Shown here: positions 1 to 6,859 of the stretch, piece after piece
How positions within the stretch are numbered: the stretch's first letter is position 1
Layout of the letters: each line of letters begins with the position of its first letter
From: Armatimonadota bacterium
GTDB taxonomy: Bacteria; Sysuimicrobiota; Sysuimicrobiia; Sysuimicrobiales; JACQTN01
Direction: 5' to 3'
Assembly (NCBI GenBank): GCA_016210785.1
Contig: JACQTN010000127.1
Span: 1-7,543, forward strand
DNA: 7,543 nucleotides
The notes under the pieces: generated by a model
Databases searched by the model: none
What the model was told of the DNA's origin: nothing
What the model saw: only the letters and a program-made list of their open reading frames with translations
Program-made: the position numbers and the translations under genes

Positions 1-1
1 C

Positions 2-1795
2 GCCAAGGCGATCAACGACGCCAAGGCGGGCGTCACGGCGTCCGTCATCCAGGACACAGCCGGCTACAAGCTCATGGTGGGGTCCAACTCCACCGGGGCA
101 ACCTACGCCATCACGTTCGGCAACGCGCTGAGCGGCGGCTCGACCACCCTGGGCACGATGAACAATCTTCAGGCGGCGCAGGACGCCCAGATCAAACTGG
201 GGACCGGGGGCTCCGCCCTGACCATCACCCGGGCGTCCAACGTCATCACGGACGTTATCCCCAGCGTCAGCCTGGCGCTGGGCAAGGCTGGCGGGCCGGT
301 CACTGTGACCGTCTCCAGGGACACCGACAGCATGAAGAACGCGGTCAACGCGTTCGTCAGCGCCTACAACGACCTGTCCGCCTACATCACCGACCAGACC
401 AAGTACGATGCGGACAAAAAGACCGCGGGACTGCTGCTGGGGGACGGCACGGTGCGGCGCATCCAGCGCCTGCTCCCCGACATTATCACCACCGCCACGC
501 TCAACTCGGGAACGGTCCGCAACATGCCGCAGATGGGCGTGAGCCTGGGCACCGACGGGAAGCTGACCGTGGACAACACGAAGCTGAACACGGCCGTCAC
601 GGACTACCTCTCTGACGTGCAGTCGCTCATGGCCACCACGGGTTCGGCCACCGACCCGGATATCGCGTTCGTCAGCGCGGGATCCAACGCGGTCGTGCCC
701 ACGACGAACTACGCGGTGTCCATCTCCCAGGCCGCCACCAAGGGCTCCTGGACGGCGACAACCCGCACGCTGGGGGTCACCGATCCGGGCGTGGCGGCGG
801 CCGCGGTCACGGTGGGAACGGAGACGCTCACCTTCAGCGGCGCGCTCTTTCCCTCGTCGAAGACGATCGACTTCTCGCTGGGCACGACGCCGCAGCAGAT
901 GGCGGACGCCATCAACGCCGACGCGAACCTGAACGGCAAGGTCTACGCCCAGATCGACGGCACGGGGCACCTGGAGATCGTGGGCAAGACCTTCGGGACC
1001 GACTTCACCGTCACCAGCTCCGGCGTCGGTACAGGATCAGGCTACAGCATCGCCGGTACCAACTCCAGCCAGACATCGAGCGGGATTCCCGCCCAGGTCA
1101 CCGGAACCACGGCCGGGGGGGAGACCCTGACGGTCGATGGCTCGACCACCGTGATCATCGCCGCGGGCAAGACGCTGGCCCAGGCGGCGTCGGACTTCAA
1201 CGCGGCCATGGTGACGGCGGGCAAGGCGCTGCGGGCCACGGTTTCGGGCCTGGCCCTGGTCTTCGAGCGCAACGCCTACGGCAGCGGCTCCAACACCCTC
1301 GTCTCCGACTCCGCCAGCGCGGGGGCGCTGGGCGTGGGCACCACCACCCAGACCATCCAGGGCCAGGACGTGGACGGGACGATCAACGGCGAGGCCGCGA
1401 CGGGAACCGGTCAGATTCTCACCGGCGACATCGGGAATGCCACCACGGAAGGTCTGGTCATCCAGGTCGGCCTGTCTGTCGCGGACCTGACGGCGCAGGG
1501 CGCCAGCCAGGGAACGGTGACCTTCAAGCGGGGCGCCGGCGCGCGGCTGGCCGTGGAGATCGGCGCGCTGCTGGAGGAGGAAACCGGCGCGGTGCCCGGC
1601 GCCATGCAGCAGATTGAAGATACGATCGAACTGTACGATAAACAGATTGCCGCCTGGGAGAAGCGGGTCGAGCAGCGCCGCGCCACCTACGTCCGCATGT
1701 TCACGAACCTGGAGCGGTCCATGGGCACGCTGCGCACCCAGAGCGGCTGGCTCACCCAGCAGATCGCCGGCTTCAACCGGGGGACGAACCGATGA
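2..1795 (+). CDS. fliD: Flagellar filament cap protein FliD (hook-associated protein 2), 5'-truncated by the window edge
   Basis: FliD forms the cap at the tip of the growing flagellum and helps exported flagellin subunits fold into the filament. The reading frame is open from base 2, so the start lies upstream; 597 residues are visible. Fragment residues 1-25 (AINDAKAGV...GYKLMV) match the end of the FliD N-terminal domain. Residues about 100-215 (SMKNAVNAFVSAYND, then GKLTVDNTKLN) are the first half of the FliD C domain. Residues about 457-597 are the second half, with VDGTINGEAATGTGQ followed by a coiled coil (about 535-593) ending FTNLERSMGTLRTQSGWLTQQI, the region expected to pack in the cap and hook junction. 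Between the halves lies an insertion of about 240 residues rich in Gly, Thr, Ser and Ala. It has two segments resembling flagellin IN motifs (about 277-335 and 373-435). The protein is therefore longer than the roughly 450-500 residues of enteric or Bacillus FliD. It overlaps fliS by 4 bases. Confidence 0.93.
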   Translation, partial: AKAINDAKAGVTASVIQDTAGYKLMVGSNSTGATYAITFGNALSGGSTTLGTMNNLQAAQDAQIKLGTGGSALTITRASNVITDVIPSVSLALGKAGGPVTVTVSRDTDSMKNAVNAFVSAYNDLSAYITDQTKYDADKKTAGLLLGDGTVRRIQRLLPDIITTATLNSGTVRNMPQMGVSLGTDGKLTVDNTKLNTAVTDYLSDVQSLMATTGSATDPDIAFVSAGSNAVVPTTNYAVSISQAATKGSWTATTRTLGVTDPGVAAAAVTVGTETLTFSGALFPSSKTIDFSLGTTPQQMADAINADANLNGKVYAQIDGTGHLEIVGKTFGTDFTVTSSGVGTGSGYSIAGTNSSQTSSGIPAQVTGTTAGGETLTVDGSTTVIIAAGKTLAQAASDFNAAMVTAGKALRATVSGLALVFERNAYGSGSNTLVSDSASAGALGVGTTTQTIQGQDVDGTINGEAATGTGQILTGDIGNATTEGLVIQVGLSVADLTAQGASQGTVTFKRGAGARLAVEIGALLEEETGAVPGAMQQIEDTIELYDKQIAAWEKRVEQRRATYVRMFTNLERSMGTLRTQSGWLTQQIAGFNRGTNR

Positions 1796-2187
1796 TGCAG
1801 CTCGCGCGGGCCTATCGCTCCACGCAGACCTCCACCGCCAGCCCCCTGCAGCTGATCGTCTCGCTCTACGACGGCGCCCAGCGGTTTCTCGCCGAGGCGG
1901 AGCGCGCCTTCGAGGCCCAGGACGCCGCGGCCGGGCGCACTGGCATCGTCCGCGTTCAGCGAATCATCCTGGAGTTGATGGCCGTCCTCGACCACGACCG
2001 CGGCGGAGAGCTGGCCACCTCGCTGTTCCGCCTTTATCAGTACATGATCGACCGGCTCGCCATCGCCCGCCAGAACAACGGTGGCCCGGAGATCCAGGAG
2101 GTCGCCGGCATGCTGCAGGACCTGCGGGCGGCGTGGGTGGAGGCCGACCGCCAGCTCCGCCAGCGACAGGGGTCGGGAGGCGCGTGA
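1792..2187 (+). CDS. fliS: Flagellin export chaperone FliS
   Basis: FliS is a small all-helical cytosolic chaperone that binds the C-terminus of newly made flagellin, stops it polymerising in the cell and hands it to the flagellar export gate. The 131-residue length is typical. Family landmarks are visible: Tyr8 near the N-terminus, TASPLQLIVSLYDGA at 15-29, the ELMAVLD segment at 61-67, GGE at 71-73 and LYQYM at 81-85, with a tryptophan in the last helix (RAAW). The start is one of two adjacent ATG codons (1792 or 1795). The first overlaps the fliD stop. A GGGGGA Shine-Dalgarno at 1779-1784 lies inside the end of fliD, so translation is probably coupled to fliD. The next gene starts on the last base of this stop codon. 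Confidence 0.93.
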   Translation: MMQLARAYRSTQTSTASPLQLIVSLYDGAQRFLAEAERAFEAQDAAAGRTGIVRVQRIILELMAVLDHDRGGELATSLFRLYQYMIDRLAIARQNNGGPEIQEVAGMLQDLRAAWVEADRQLRQRQGSGGA

Positions 2188-2564
2188 TGCCGGCGCTGGC
2201 GTCCGACCTCCTGGCCCAATATCTCTGCCACTACGGCGAGATCCTCGCCGCGTCGCGCGACCTGGTGCAGGCGTTGGAGGGGGAATCTTGCGACGCGCTG
2301 GAGAGCTGTCAGGACCGCCGGCAGAAGGCGATGGACAGCATCGATGCGTTGGGACCGGTGCCCGACCACGTGGCCGGCACCCTGGAGCCGGCGCTGACCC
2401 CCGTCATCGCGGAGATCCGCCGCCTGGACGCCCGCGCGGAGCAGTTGCTCCAGGGCTGCCGGGTCCGCTTGCTGGCGCAGGTCGCTGAAATGGCGCCCAT
2501 CAGTCCGGAGTCCCACCACCACGTCCCGCTGGACGTCGCGCGCTTCCTCGACCTCAGCGCCTGA
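2187..2564 (+). CDS. fliT: Small helical protein in the fliT position, probable flagellar chaperone FliT
   Basis: A 125-residue soluble protein, strongly predicted helical, with no signal peptide or membrane segment. FliT-type proteins are chaperones for the cap protein FliD and, in enterics, also act on FlhDC and the export ATPase complex. FliT is poorly conserved, and I make this call mainly from position (directly after fliD-fliS), size and helical pattern. Visible traits are an N-terminal helix LLAQYLCHYGEILAAS, a middle LESCQDRRQKAMDSIDALG typical of the FliT/FlgN style of small chaperones, and an IAEIRRLDARAEQLL helix. A proline- and histidine-containing tail (PISPESHHH) precedes the end. 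The ATG at 2187 overlaps the fliS stop by one base and has GGGAGG at 2175-2180, 6 bases upstream. An adjacent GTG at 2184 is also in frame. The open frame runs back to 1614 but that part is a shadow of fliD and fliS. An unrelated hypothetical protein or FlgN-like protein remains possible. Confidence 0.6.
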   Translation: MPALASDLLAQYLCHYGEILAASRDLVQALEGESCDALESCQDRRQKAMDSIDALGPVPDHVAGTLEPALTPVIAEIRRLDARAEQLLQGCRVRLLAQVAEMAPISPESHHHVPLDVARFLDLSA

Positions 2565-2604
2565 CTCTCTCGGTCTCCTTGGCCCCCCGGCGGTTGCCCG
2601 CGCG

Positions 2605-2625
2605 GCCGGATATTGTTTTGCCGGA
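2605..2625 (+). repeat. Direct repeat GCCGGA flanking the candidate -35 element
   Basis: GCCGGA occurs at 2605-2610 and again at 2620-2625, 15 bases apart, with the candidate -35 TTGTTT between the copies. Because CCGG is itself palindromic, each copy could also be a half-site. This could be a binding site for a regulator of the downstream operon, but short GC-rich repeats arise easily in this genome. Nothing shows which protein would bind. Confidence 0.25.
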
Positions 2626-2641
2626 CCGTGTCCTGTATACT
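2613..2641 (+). promoter_or_regulatory. Candidate housekeeping-sigma promoter for the two-component operon
   Basis: TTGTTT (2613-2618), a 17-base spacer and TATACT (2636-2641) form a housekeeping-sigma-like promoter. The -10 matches 5 of 6 consensus bases; the -35 matches only TTG. The site lies in the gap between the fliT-like gene and the response regulator, in a locally AT-richer patch that stands out from the GC-rich surroundings. Initiation would fall near 2648 and give a leader of roughly 120 bases before the ATG at 2772. No flagellar sigma-28 (TAAA-N15-GCCGATAA) or sigma-54 (GG-N10-GC with flanks) pattern was seen here. Confidence 0.5.
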
Positions 2642-2703
2642 CCTGGAGGAAGGGCGGGCCACCATCCTCACGCAGGATCCGCGTTCGGGACCGCGTGGTG
2701 AGC

Positions 2704-2759
2704 AACGCGTGCCGGAAGACGCGGGGAAGCGTCAGAGTTTCCCCGCGTGGGCGTGCGTT
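2704..2759 (+). promoter_or_regulatory. Long two-tier hairpin in the 5' leader, abutting the response regulator's ribosome binding site
   Basis: The outer stem pairs 2704-2713 with 2750-2759 (10 pairs, two of them G-U). A small internal loop follows (GGAAG at 2714-2718 against G2749). The inner stem pairs 2719-2730 with 2737-2748 (12 pairs, one G-U), closed by the loop GTCAGA (2731-2736). The base of the hairpin ends at 2759 and the Shine-Dalgarno AGAGGAG begins at 2760. No run of T follows, so this is not an intrinsic terminator. Possible roles are mRNA stabilisation, a protein-binding site or control of ribosome access. The pairing was read directly from the sequence; the function is inferred. 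Confidence 0.55.
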
Positions 2760-2771
2760 AGAGGAGTCACG

Positions 2772-3422
2772 ATGAAACCGGTCCGTGTGCTCCTCGCCGA
2801 GGACCACACGCTGGTGCGCGCCGGCATCCGCGCGCTGCTGCATAATCTCCCAGAGGTCGAGGTCGTGGCCGAGGCGGGCGACGGCCGCGAGGCCTTACGC
2901 CTCACCGAGAGCCTCCGCCCCGACCTGGTCCTGATGGACGTGGCGCTGCCGGAGATGAACGGCCTGGAGGCGGCGGCGCGGATCACCAAGGAGTTCCCCA
3001 CCGTCCGGGTCGTCATCCTCTCCATGTACGCCAACGAGGAGTACGTGTGGCGGGCGCTTCGCGCCGGCGTGGCGGGCTATCTCCTGAAGGACGCCGCTAC
3101 CACAGAGCTCGAGCTCGCCGTCACGGCGGTCATGCGCGGCGAGACGTACCTCAGCCCGCAGATCTCCAAGTACCTCACCGAGTACATCCGGCGCGTGGAC
3201 AGCGGGAGCAGCCCGCTGGACCGGCTCACCCCGCGCCAGCGAGAGGTCCTGCAGTTGATCGCGGAGGGGCACTCCACGCGGGACATCGCCAAACGGCTGC
3301 ACCTGAGCGTGAAGACCGTGGAGACTCACCGCGCGCAGCTCATGGAGCGCCTCGACATCCGCGACGTGGCGGGTCTGGTGCGCTACGCGATCCAGATGGG
3401 GCTGGTGACGCCACACGAGTGA
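2772..3422 (+). CDS. NarL/FixJ-family response regulator (REC + LuxR-type HTH)
   Basis: A 216-residue cytosolic transcription regulator. Residues 1-120 are a receiver domain. The acidic pair is Glu10-Asp11, the phospho-acceptor is Asp56 (in VLMDVALPEMNG), the switch Ser is at 84 and the conserved Lys is at 106 (GYLLKDA). Residues about 149-212 are a LuxR/GerE helix-turn-helix: LTPRQREVLQLIAEG, then STRDIAKRLHLSVKTVETHR with recognition helix SVKTVETHRAQLMERL. The family dimerises on phosphorylation and binds promoters. The ATG at 2772 is chosen because AGAGGAG (2760-2766) sits 5 bases upstream and the protein then begins at the usual distance before the receiver's first strand. The open frame continues upstream to 2613 but overlaps the promoter and leader hairpin. 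The histidine kinase follows after 10 bp, so the two are almost certainly partners. The type (DegU, LiaR or VraR-like) is clear; the target genes are not. Confidence 0.93.
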   Translation: MKPVRVLLAEDHTLVRAGIRALLHNLPEVEVVAEAGDGREALRLTESLRPDLVLMDVALPEMNGLEAAARITKEFPTVRVVILSMYANEEYVWRALRAGVAGYLLKDAATTELELAVTAVMRGETYLSPQISKYLTEYIRRVDSGSSPLDRLTPRQREVLQLIAEGHSTRDIAKRLHLSVKTVETHRAQLMERLDIRDVAGLVRYAIQMGLVTPHE

Positions 3423-3432
3423 CCCCGGCAGT

Positions 3433-6369
3433 ATGCACGCCCGGCTGACGCTGCCCGTCCGGTTCGCCATCCTGGGGGTGACCGTCACCGCCGCCCTCGC
3501 CTACCTGTTCGGCCTCATCCTCAGCCGGTACGTGGCGGAAGGTCCGGACGCCTTCGCCGCCTCCCTTCCCCCCGGCATCCGCATCGGCGACGTCCGCACC
3601 CTGGTGTGGATCGGCGCGTTCCTGAGTTTCGGCATCCTGTTCAGCACCCTGTACGCGCTGGTGAGCGTGGCGTCTTCCCAGTCCATGGCTGCGCTGCGGG
3701 CCCAGGAGGCGCTGCTGCGCCTCTCCCGGACCCTGCAGGGGTTGCAGGAACCGGAGGCCATCGTCCCCGCCTCCTTCGCGGCCATCCGCGAGCACCTGCG
3801 GCCGGAGGCCATTGCCCGGCCGGGCAGCCGCGCCACCAGCGACGACAACCTCTTCTTTCTGTCCCTGGTTGCCAACCAGACCGCGATCGCCCTGGAGCGG
3901 GCGCAGGCCCGCCAGGCCACCAGCCAGGCGGAGGGTCGCTTCCGCACCCTGTTCGAGGGCGTGCCCGTGGGGCTGTACCGCGCCACCCCCGAGGGGAAGA
4001 TCCTGGACGCCAACCCGGCCATGGTCCAGATGCTCGGCTACCCCGACCGGGAGACGCTGCTGCAGACGGACCTCTCCACCCTCTACGTGCACCCGGAGGA
4101 GGGGCGGGGGCTGGTGAGCCGTCTCGAACGCGAAGACACCGTGCGCAACCTCGACATCCAGCTCCACCGGTACGACGGCATCAGGATCTGGGTGCGCCAG
4201 AGTGCGCGAGCCGCGCGGAACGGGGCCGGCCGGATCGAGTACTTCGAGGGCGTCAGCGAAGACATCACCGAGCGCCTGAAGGCGGAGGAACAGCTCCGAA
4301 AGCTCTCCCAGGCGGTGGAGCAGAGCGCCAGCATCGTGGTGATCACCGACACGGAGGAGAACATCGAGTACGTGAATCCCCGGTTCACGGAGGTCACCGG
4401 CTACGCGCCGGAGGGGATGGTCGGCGCCAAGGCGACGCGCCTGGGGGAGTTCGCACCCGGTGACTACCAGCGTGTCCGGGAGCGGCTGGCGGCGGGGGAG
4501 GTCTGGAAAGGCGAGATCCACGCCTTCAAGAAGAACGGGGAACGATACTGGGAGATGGCGGCCATCTCTCCGCTGCGGGACGCCGACGGACACGCCACCC
4601 ACTACATCAAGGTGGGGGAGGACATCACCGAGCGCAAGCGCGCGGAGGAGCACCTGAACCTCCTCACCGACCTGCGGCACCGCCTGCTGCAGGTGGGCGA
4701 GCGGCTGAACCGCCGGCTGAGCATGGCGGAGGTCCTGGAGGCCATCGGGGAAGGTGCCATGGCCCTGACCGGGGCGAGTCGCGCGGCGGTCTATACGGTG
4801 ACGGGCGACCGGACGGTCCTCTGTCCCTGGTTCAGTGGGCTGTCCCCACAGCACGTCGCGGACATACTGTCGCACGTGAGGGAGATGCCCGGCAGCCGCC
4901 TCCTGCGCGGATCGACCGATCCGGTGCTGACCCCCGACGTGCTGGATCTGCCGGAGGACTCGCTGCTGCGCCAGATCGCCAGCGCCGACGGCATACGGGC
5001 GGGGACGCTGTGGCCGATCATCTACGAGGCGCATCCCATCGCCGCGGTGGGCTGCTACTTCGAGGCGCCGCACCACGTCCACGACGCGGAGCGCGAGGTG
5101 ATGCTGACCTTCGCGCGGCAGGCGGCGGTGGCCATGGAGAACGCGCGGCTGTACGAGGAGAGCCGGCGGGAGACCGTGCGCGCCGAAGCCCTGGCCCGGG
5201 TCGCCGCTCGCCTCAACGCGGAGCTGGACCTGGACGCGGTGCTGGTGGCGGTGTGCGAGGAGACGGCCCGCGCCCTCAACGTGCCTGCCGCGGCGGTCCG
5301 GCTGTACGATTCCGTGCGCGACGCCCTGGTGTACGCCGGCGCCCACGGGCTGCCGGCAGACTTCTGGCGATACGTCCGCTCCTCCCCCCGCACGCTGTAT
5401 GACCGGCTGATGCGGGAGCAGGGCGCGCTGATCGTGGCCCCCGACGTGCGCGCCATCGCCGACGTACCCAACGCGGGGCTGTATGCGGCCATCGACGCCC
5501 GCACGGTGGTGACCGCCGTCATGCAGCGGGAGGACACGCTGGTAGGCGGTCTGGTCATCTTCTCCTTCGAACAGGTCCGGCACTTCTCGGAGGAAGAGCT
5601 GACCCTGCTGCGCGGACTGGACGATCAGGCCGCGCAGGCCATCACGAACGCCCGCCTGTTCGAGCAGGTGCGGGCCGGGCGGGAGCGGCTGGAGGTGCTG
5701 TCCCGGCGGCTCGTGGAGGTGCAGGAGGACGAGCGCCGCGGCATCGCCCGCGAGCTGCACGACGAGATCGGGCAGGCCCTGACGGCGGTCAAGATCGACC
5801 TCCAGACGGCCCAGAAGGTGGCCGGCGCGCCGGCGCTGGCCGCGCGCCTGGCCGACAGCATCGGCACCGTGGAGCTGACGCTGCAGCGGGTGCGGGACCT
5901 TTCGCTGGACCTGCGGCCACCGCTACTGGACGACCTGGGGCTCATCGCCGCCCTGCGTTGGTACGTGGACCGGCAGGCGCGGCGGGCGGGCCTGACGGTT
6001 TACTTCTCCTCCGCGCCGGCCGAGCTGGAGGAGATGCGGCTGGCGCCGGACCTGGAGACCACGTGCTTCCGCGTGGTGCAGGAAGCCATCACCAACGTGA
6101 TGCGGCACGCCAGGGCGCGGCACGTGTGGGTGGAGCTGCGGCGGGAGGACGACGCGCTTCACCTGGCCGTCCGCGATGACGGCGTGGGCTTCGACGTGGA
6201 GGCGGCGCGCAGCCGCGCCGCGCGGGGCGGCAGCATGGGCATCCTGGGCATCCAGGAGCGCGTGCTGCTGGTGGGCGGCGAAGTCGCCATTGAGTCTGCG
6301 CCCGCGCGCGGCACCGAGATCCGCGCCCGCATGCCGACCTCCACTAGTGCCGTTCCAGGTATCAAATAG
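3433..6369 (+). CDS. Membrane-anchored multi-sensor histidine kinase (PAS-PAS-GAF-GAF-HisKA_3-HATPase_c)
   Basis: A 978-residue sensor kinase, probable partner of the response regulator 10 bp upstream. Two membrane helices (about 11-31 and 57-79) bracket a short external loop of about 25 residues, so sensing is probably cytoplasmic or membrane-linked. Residues 86-165 look like a GAF domain lacking its core. PAS domains follow at about 167-285 and 292-405, each ending in the PAC-type signature DITER. GAF domains lie at about 412-575 and 580-745, each ending in an ENARLYEE or NARLFEQ helix. The HisKA_3 dimerisation helix has ERRGIARELHDEIGQ with phospho-acceptor His776. The ATPase shows the N box with Asn888 (VVQEAITNVMRHA), the G1 box DDGVGFD (915-921) and the G2 box GSMGILGIQER (933-943). 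All catalytic motifs are intact. HisKA_3 kinases normally pair with NarL-type regulators, as here. The start at 3433 has no good Shine-Dalgarno, so translation may be coupled to the regulator. No heme or chromophore site is recognisable, so the signal is unknown. Confidence 0.93.
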   Translation: MHARLTLPVRFAILGVTVTAALAYLFGLILSRYVAEGPDAFAASLPPGIRIGDVRTLVWIGAFLSFGILFSTLYALVSVASSQSMAALRAQEALLRLSRTLQGLQEPEAIVPASFAAIREHLRPEAIARPGSRATSDDNLFFLSLVANQTAIALERAQARQATSQAEGRFRTLFEGVPVGLYRATPEGKILDANPAMVQMLGYPDRETLLQTDLSTLYVHPEEGRGLVSRLEREDTVRNLDIQLHRYDGIRIWVRQSARAARNGAGRIEYFEGVSEDITERLKAEEQLRKLSQAVEQSASIVVITDTEENIEYVNPRFTEVTGYAPEGMVGAKATRLGEFAPGDYQRVRERLAAGEVWKGEIHAFKKNGERYWEMAAISPLRDADGHATHYIKVGEDITERKRAEEHLNLLTDLRHRLLQVGERLNRRLSMAEVLEAIGEGAMALTGASRAAVYTVTGDRTVLCPWFSGLSPQHVADILSHVREMPGSRLLRGSTDPVLTPDVLDLPEDSLLRQIASADGIRAGTLWPIIYEAHPIAAVGCYFEAPHHVHDAEREVMLTFARQAAVAMENARLYEESRRETVRAEALARVAARLNAELDLDAVLVAVCEETARALNVPAAAVRLYDSVRDALVYAGAHGLPADFWRYVRSSPRTLYDRLMREQGALIVAPDVRAIADVPNAGLYAAIDARTVVTAVMQREDTLVGGLVIFSFEQVRHFSEEELTLLRGLDDQAAQAITNARLFEQVRAGRERLEVLSRRLVEVQEDERRGIARELHDEIGQALTAVKIDLQTAQKVAGAPALAARLADSIGTVELTLQRVRDLSLDLRPPLLDDLGLIAALRWYVDRQARRAGLTVYFSSAPAELEEMRLAPDLETTCFRVVQEAITNVMRHARARHVWVELRREDDALHLAVRDDGVGFDVEAARSRAARGGSMGILGIQERVLLVGGEVAIESAPARGTEIRARMPTSTSAVPGIK

Positions 6370-6392
6370 GGCCCGATTCGTGGGAACCGGCT

Positions 6393-6686
6393 TCAATCCG
6401 ACCGCTGGTTGCAGACCGGAGTAAATTCGGCCACCAAAGTGTCCCGCCTCAGAACCCGCAACGTCACAGGAACCAGCTCATACGTGAAGTGCGTTGGCGC
6501 CTCGCGCGTGATGCACGGATTGTCCCCACGCAGATGTTGCAGCAGGCGGACCTGGATCTTATAGCTCTCCCCGATGTAGATCCATTGCTCACCTCGATAG
6601 AGCCCGTACACGCCAGACGCCGACGGGGCGTAGAGGTTTATGGACCGGTCATCGAACGGGTAGCCAACCGGATTTGTCCAGGGCAT
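6393..6686 (-). CDS. Small GIY-YIG domain protein (putative nuclease)
   Basis: A 97-residue protein that is essentially one GIY-YIG (UvrC/homing-endonuclease type) domain. GVYGLY at 25-30 and WIYIGES at 35-41 form the two signature strands, with the Tyr residues at 27 and 37. A helix with the expected Arg47 follows (VRLLQHL), then PTHFTYE at 64-70, and near the end LVAEFTPVCN (84-93) with the metal-binding-type Glu87 and Asn93. The active-site set appears complete, so a DNA-cleaving enzyme is plausible, but no substrate can be named and no partner domain is present. The ATG at 6686 is chosen because GAGG sits 7 bases upstream. A GTG at 6728 would add 14 residues (VRDADLRREHRGCH) with no family resemblance. 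It is convergent with the histidine kinase, the stops being 23 bp apart. GC content, hand-counted at about 59%, is lower than in neighbouring genes, which suggests acquisition. Confidence 0.82.
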   Translation of the reverse strand: MPWTNPVGYPFDDRSINLYAPSASGVYGLYRGEQWIYIGESYKIQVRLLQHLRGDNPCITREAPTHFTYELVPVTLRVLRRDTLVAEFTPVCNQRSD

Positions 6687-6764
6687 ATGACAGCCTCGAT
6701 GCTCGCGACGTAAGTCCGCGTCACGCACGTGGACCTCGGGCGCGCCTGCCGGGTAAACCAGAAC

Positions 6765-6793
6765 ACGGTACTGCCGGGGCGGCCGTCTGTCAA
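6765..6793 (-). promoter_or_regulatory. Candidate promoter for the GIY-YIG gene
   Basis: Reading leftward on the minus strand, a perfect TTGACA (6793-6788) is followed after 17 bases by TACCGT (6770-6765), a weak -10 of the TAnnnT type. Transcription would begin near 6758, about 70 bases before the chosen ATG at 6686. Spacing and orientation fit. The poor -10 keeps confidence moderate. Confidence 0.35.
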
Positions 6794-6859
6794 GGGGCGA
6801 ACGTGTGGGTGATGAGATCCTGCCGCATTATCGTAGAACTTTCGGCGCGGGTTTGCGTA

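Noticed and set aside
1115..1121. Run of seven G in fliD as a possible phase-variation switch
   Set aside because: The frame is intact on both sides, seven G is not remarkable at this GC content, and nothing else suggests switching.
1614..2186. A 191-residue upstream extension of the fliT-like frame
   Set aside because: It lies over the end of fliD and most of fliS in another frame, and its Arg/Pro/Gly-rich translation is typical of a shadow. The ATG at 2187 has a good SD.
2587..2620. Possible intrinsic terminator after the fliT-like gene (CCGGC at 2587-2591 with GCCGG at 2605-2609, then TATTGTTTT)
   Set aside because: The stem is only 5 pairs with a 13-base loop, a competing small hairpin lies inside it, and the T-rich part is interrupted and overlaps the -35. 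Too weak to call.
2613..2771. An N-terminal extension of the response regulator from 2613
   Set aside because: It runs through the promoter candidate and the leader hairpin and adds 53 residues with no domain. The ATG at 2772 has AGAGGAG upstream.
3340..5760. An 806-residue open frame on the minus strand opposite the histidine kinase
   Set aside because: It is antisense to an intact kinase with all catalytic motifs, and its translation is a His/Arg/Gly/Pro-rich GC artefact with no domain.
6370..6440. A shared bidirectional terminator between the convergent kinase and GIY-YIG genes
   Set aside because: No solid stem with a T run on either strand. Short matches such as AACC/GGTT are interrupted.
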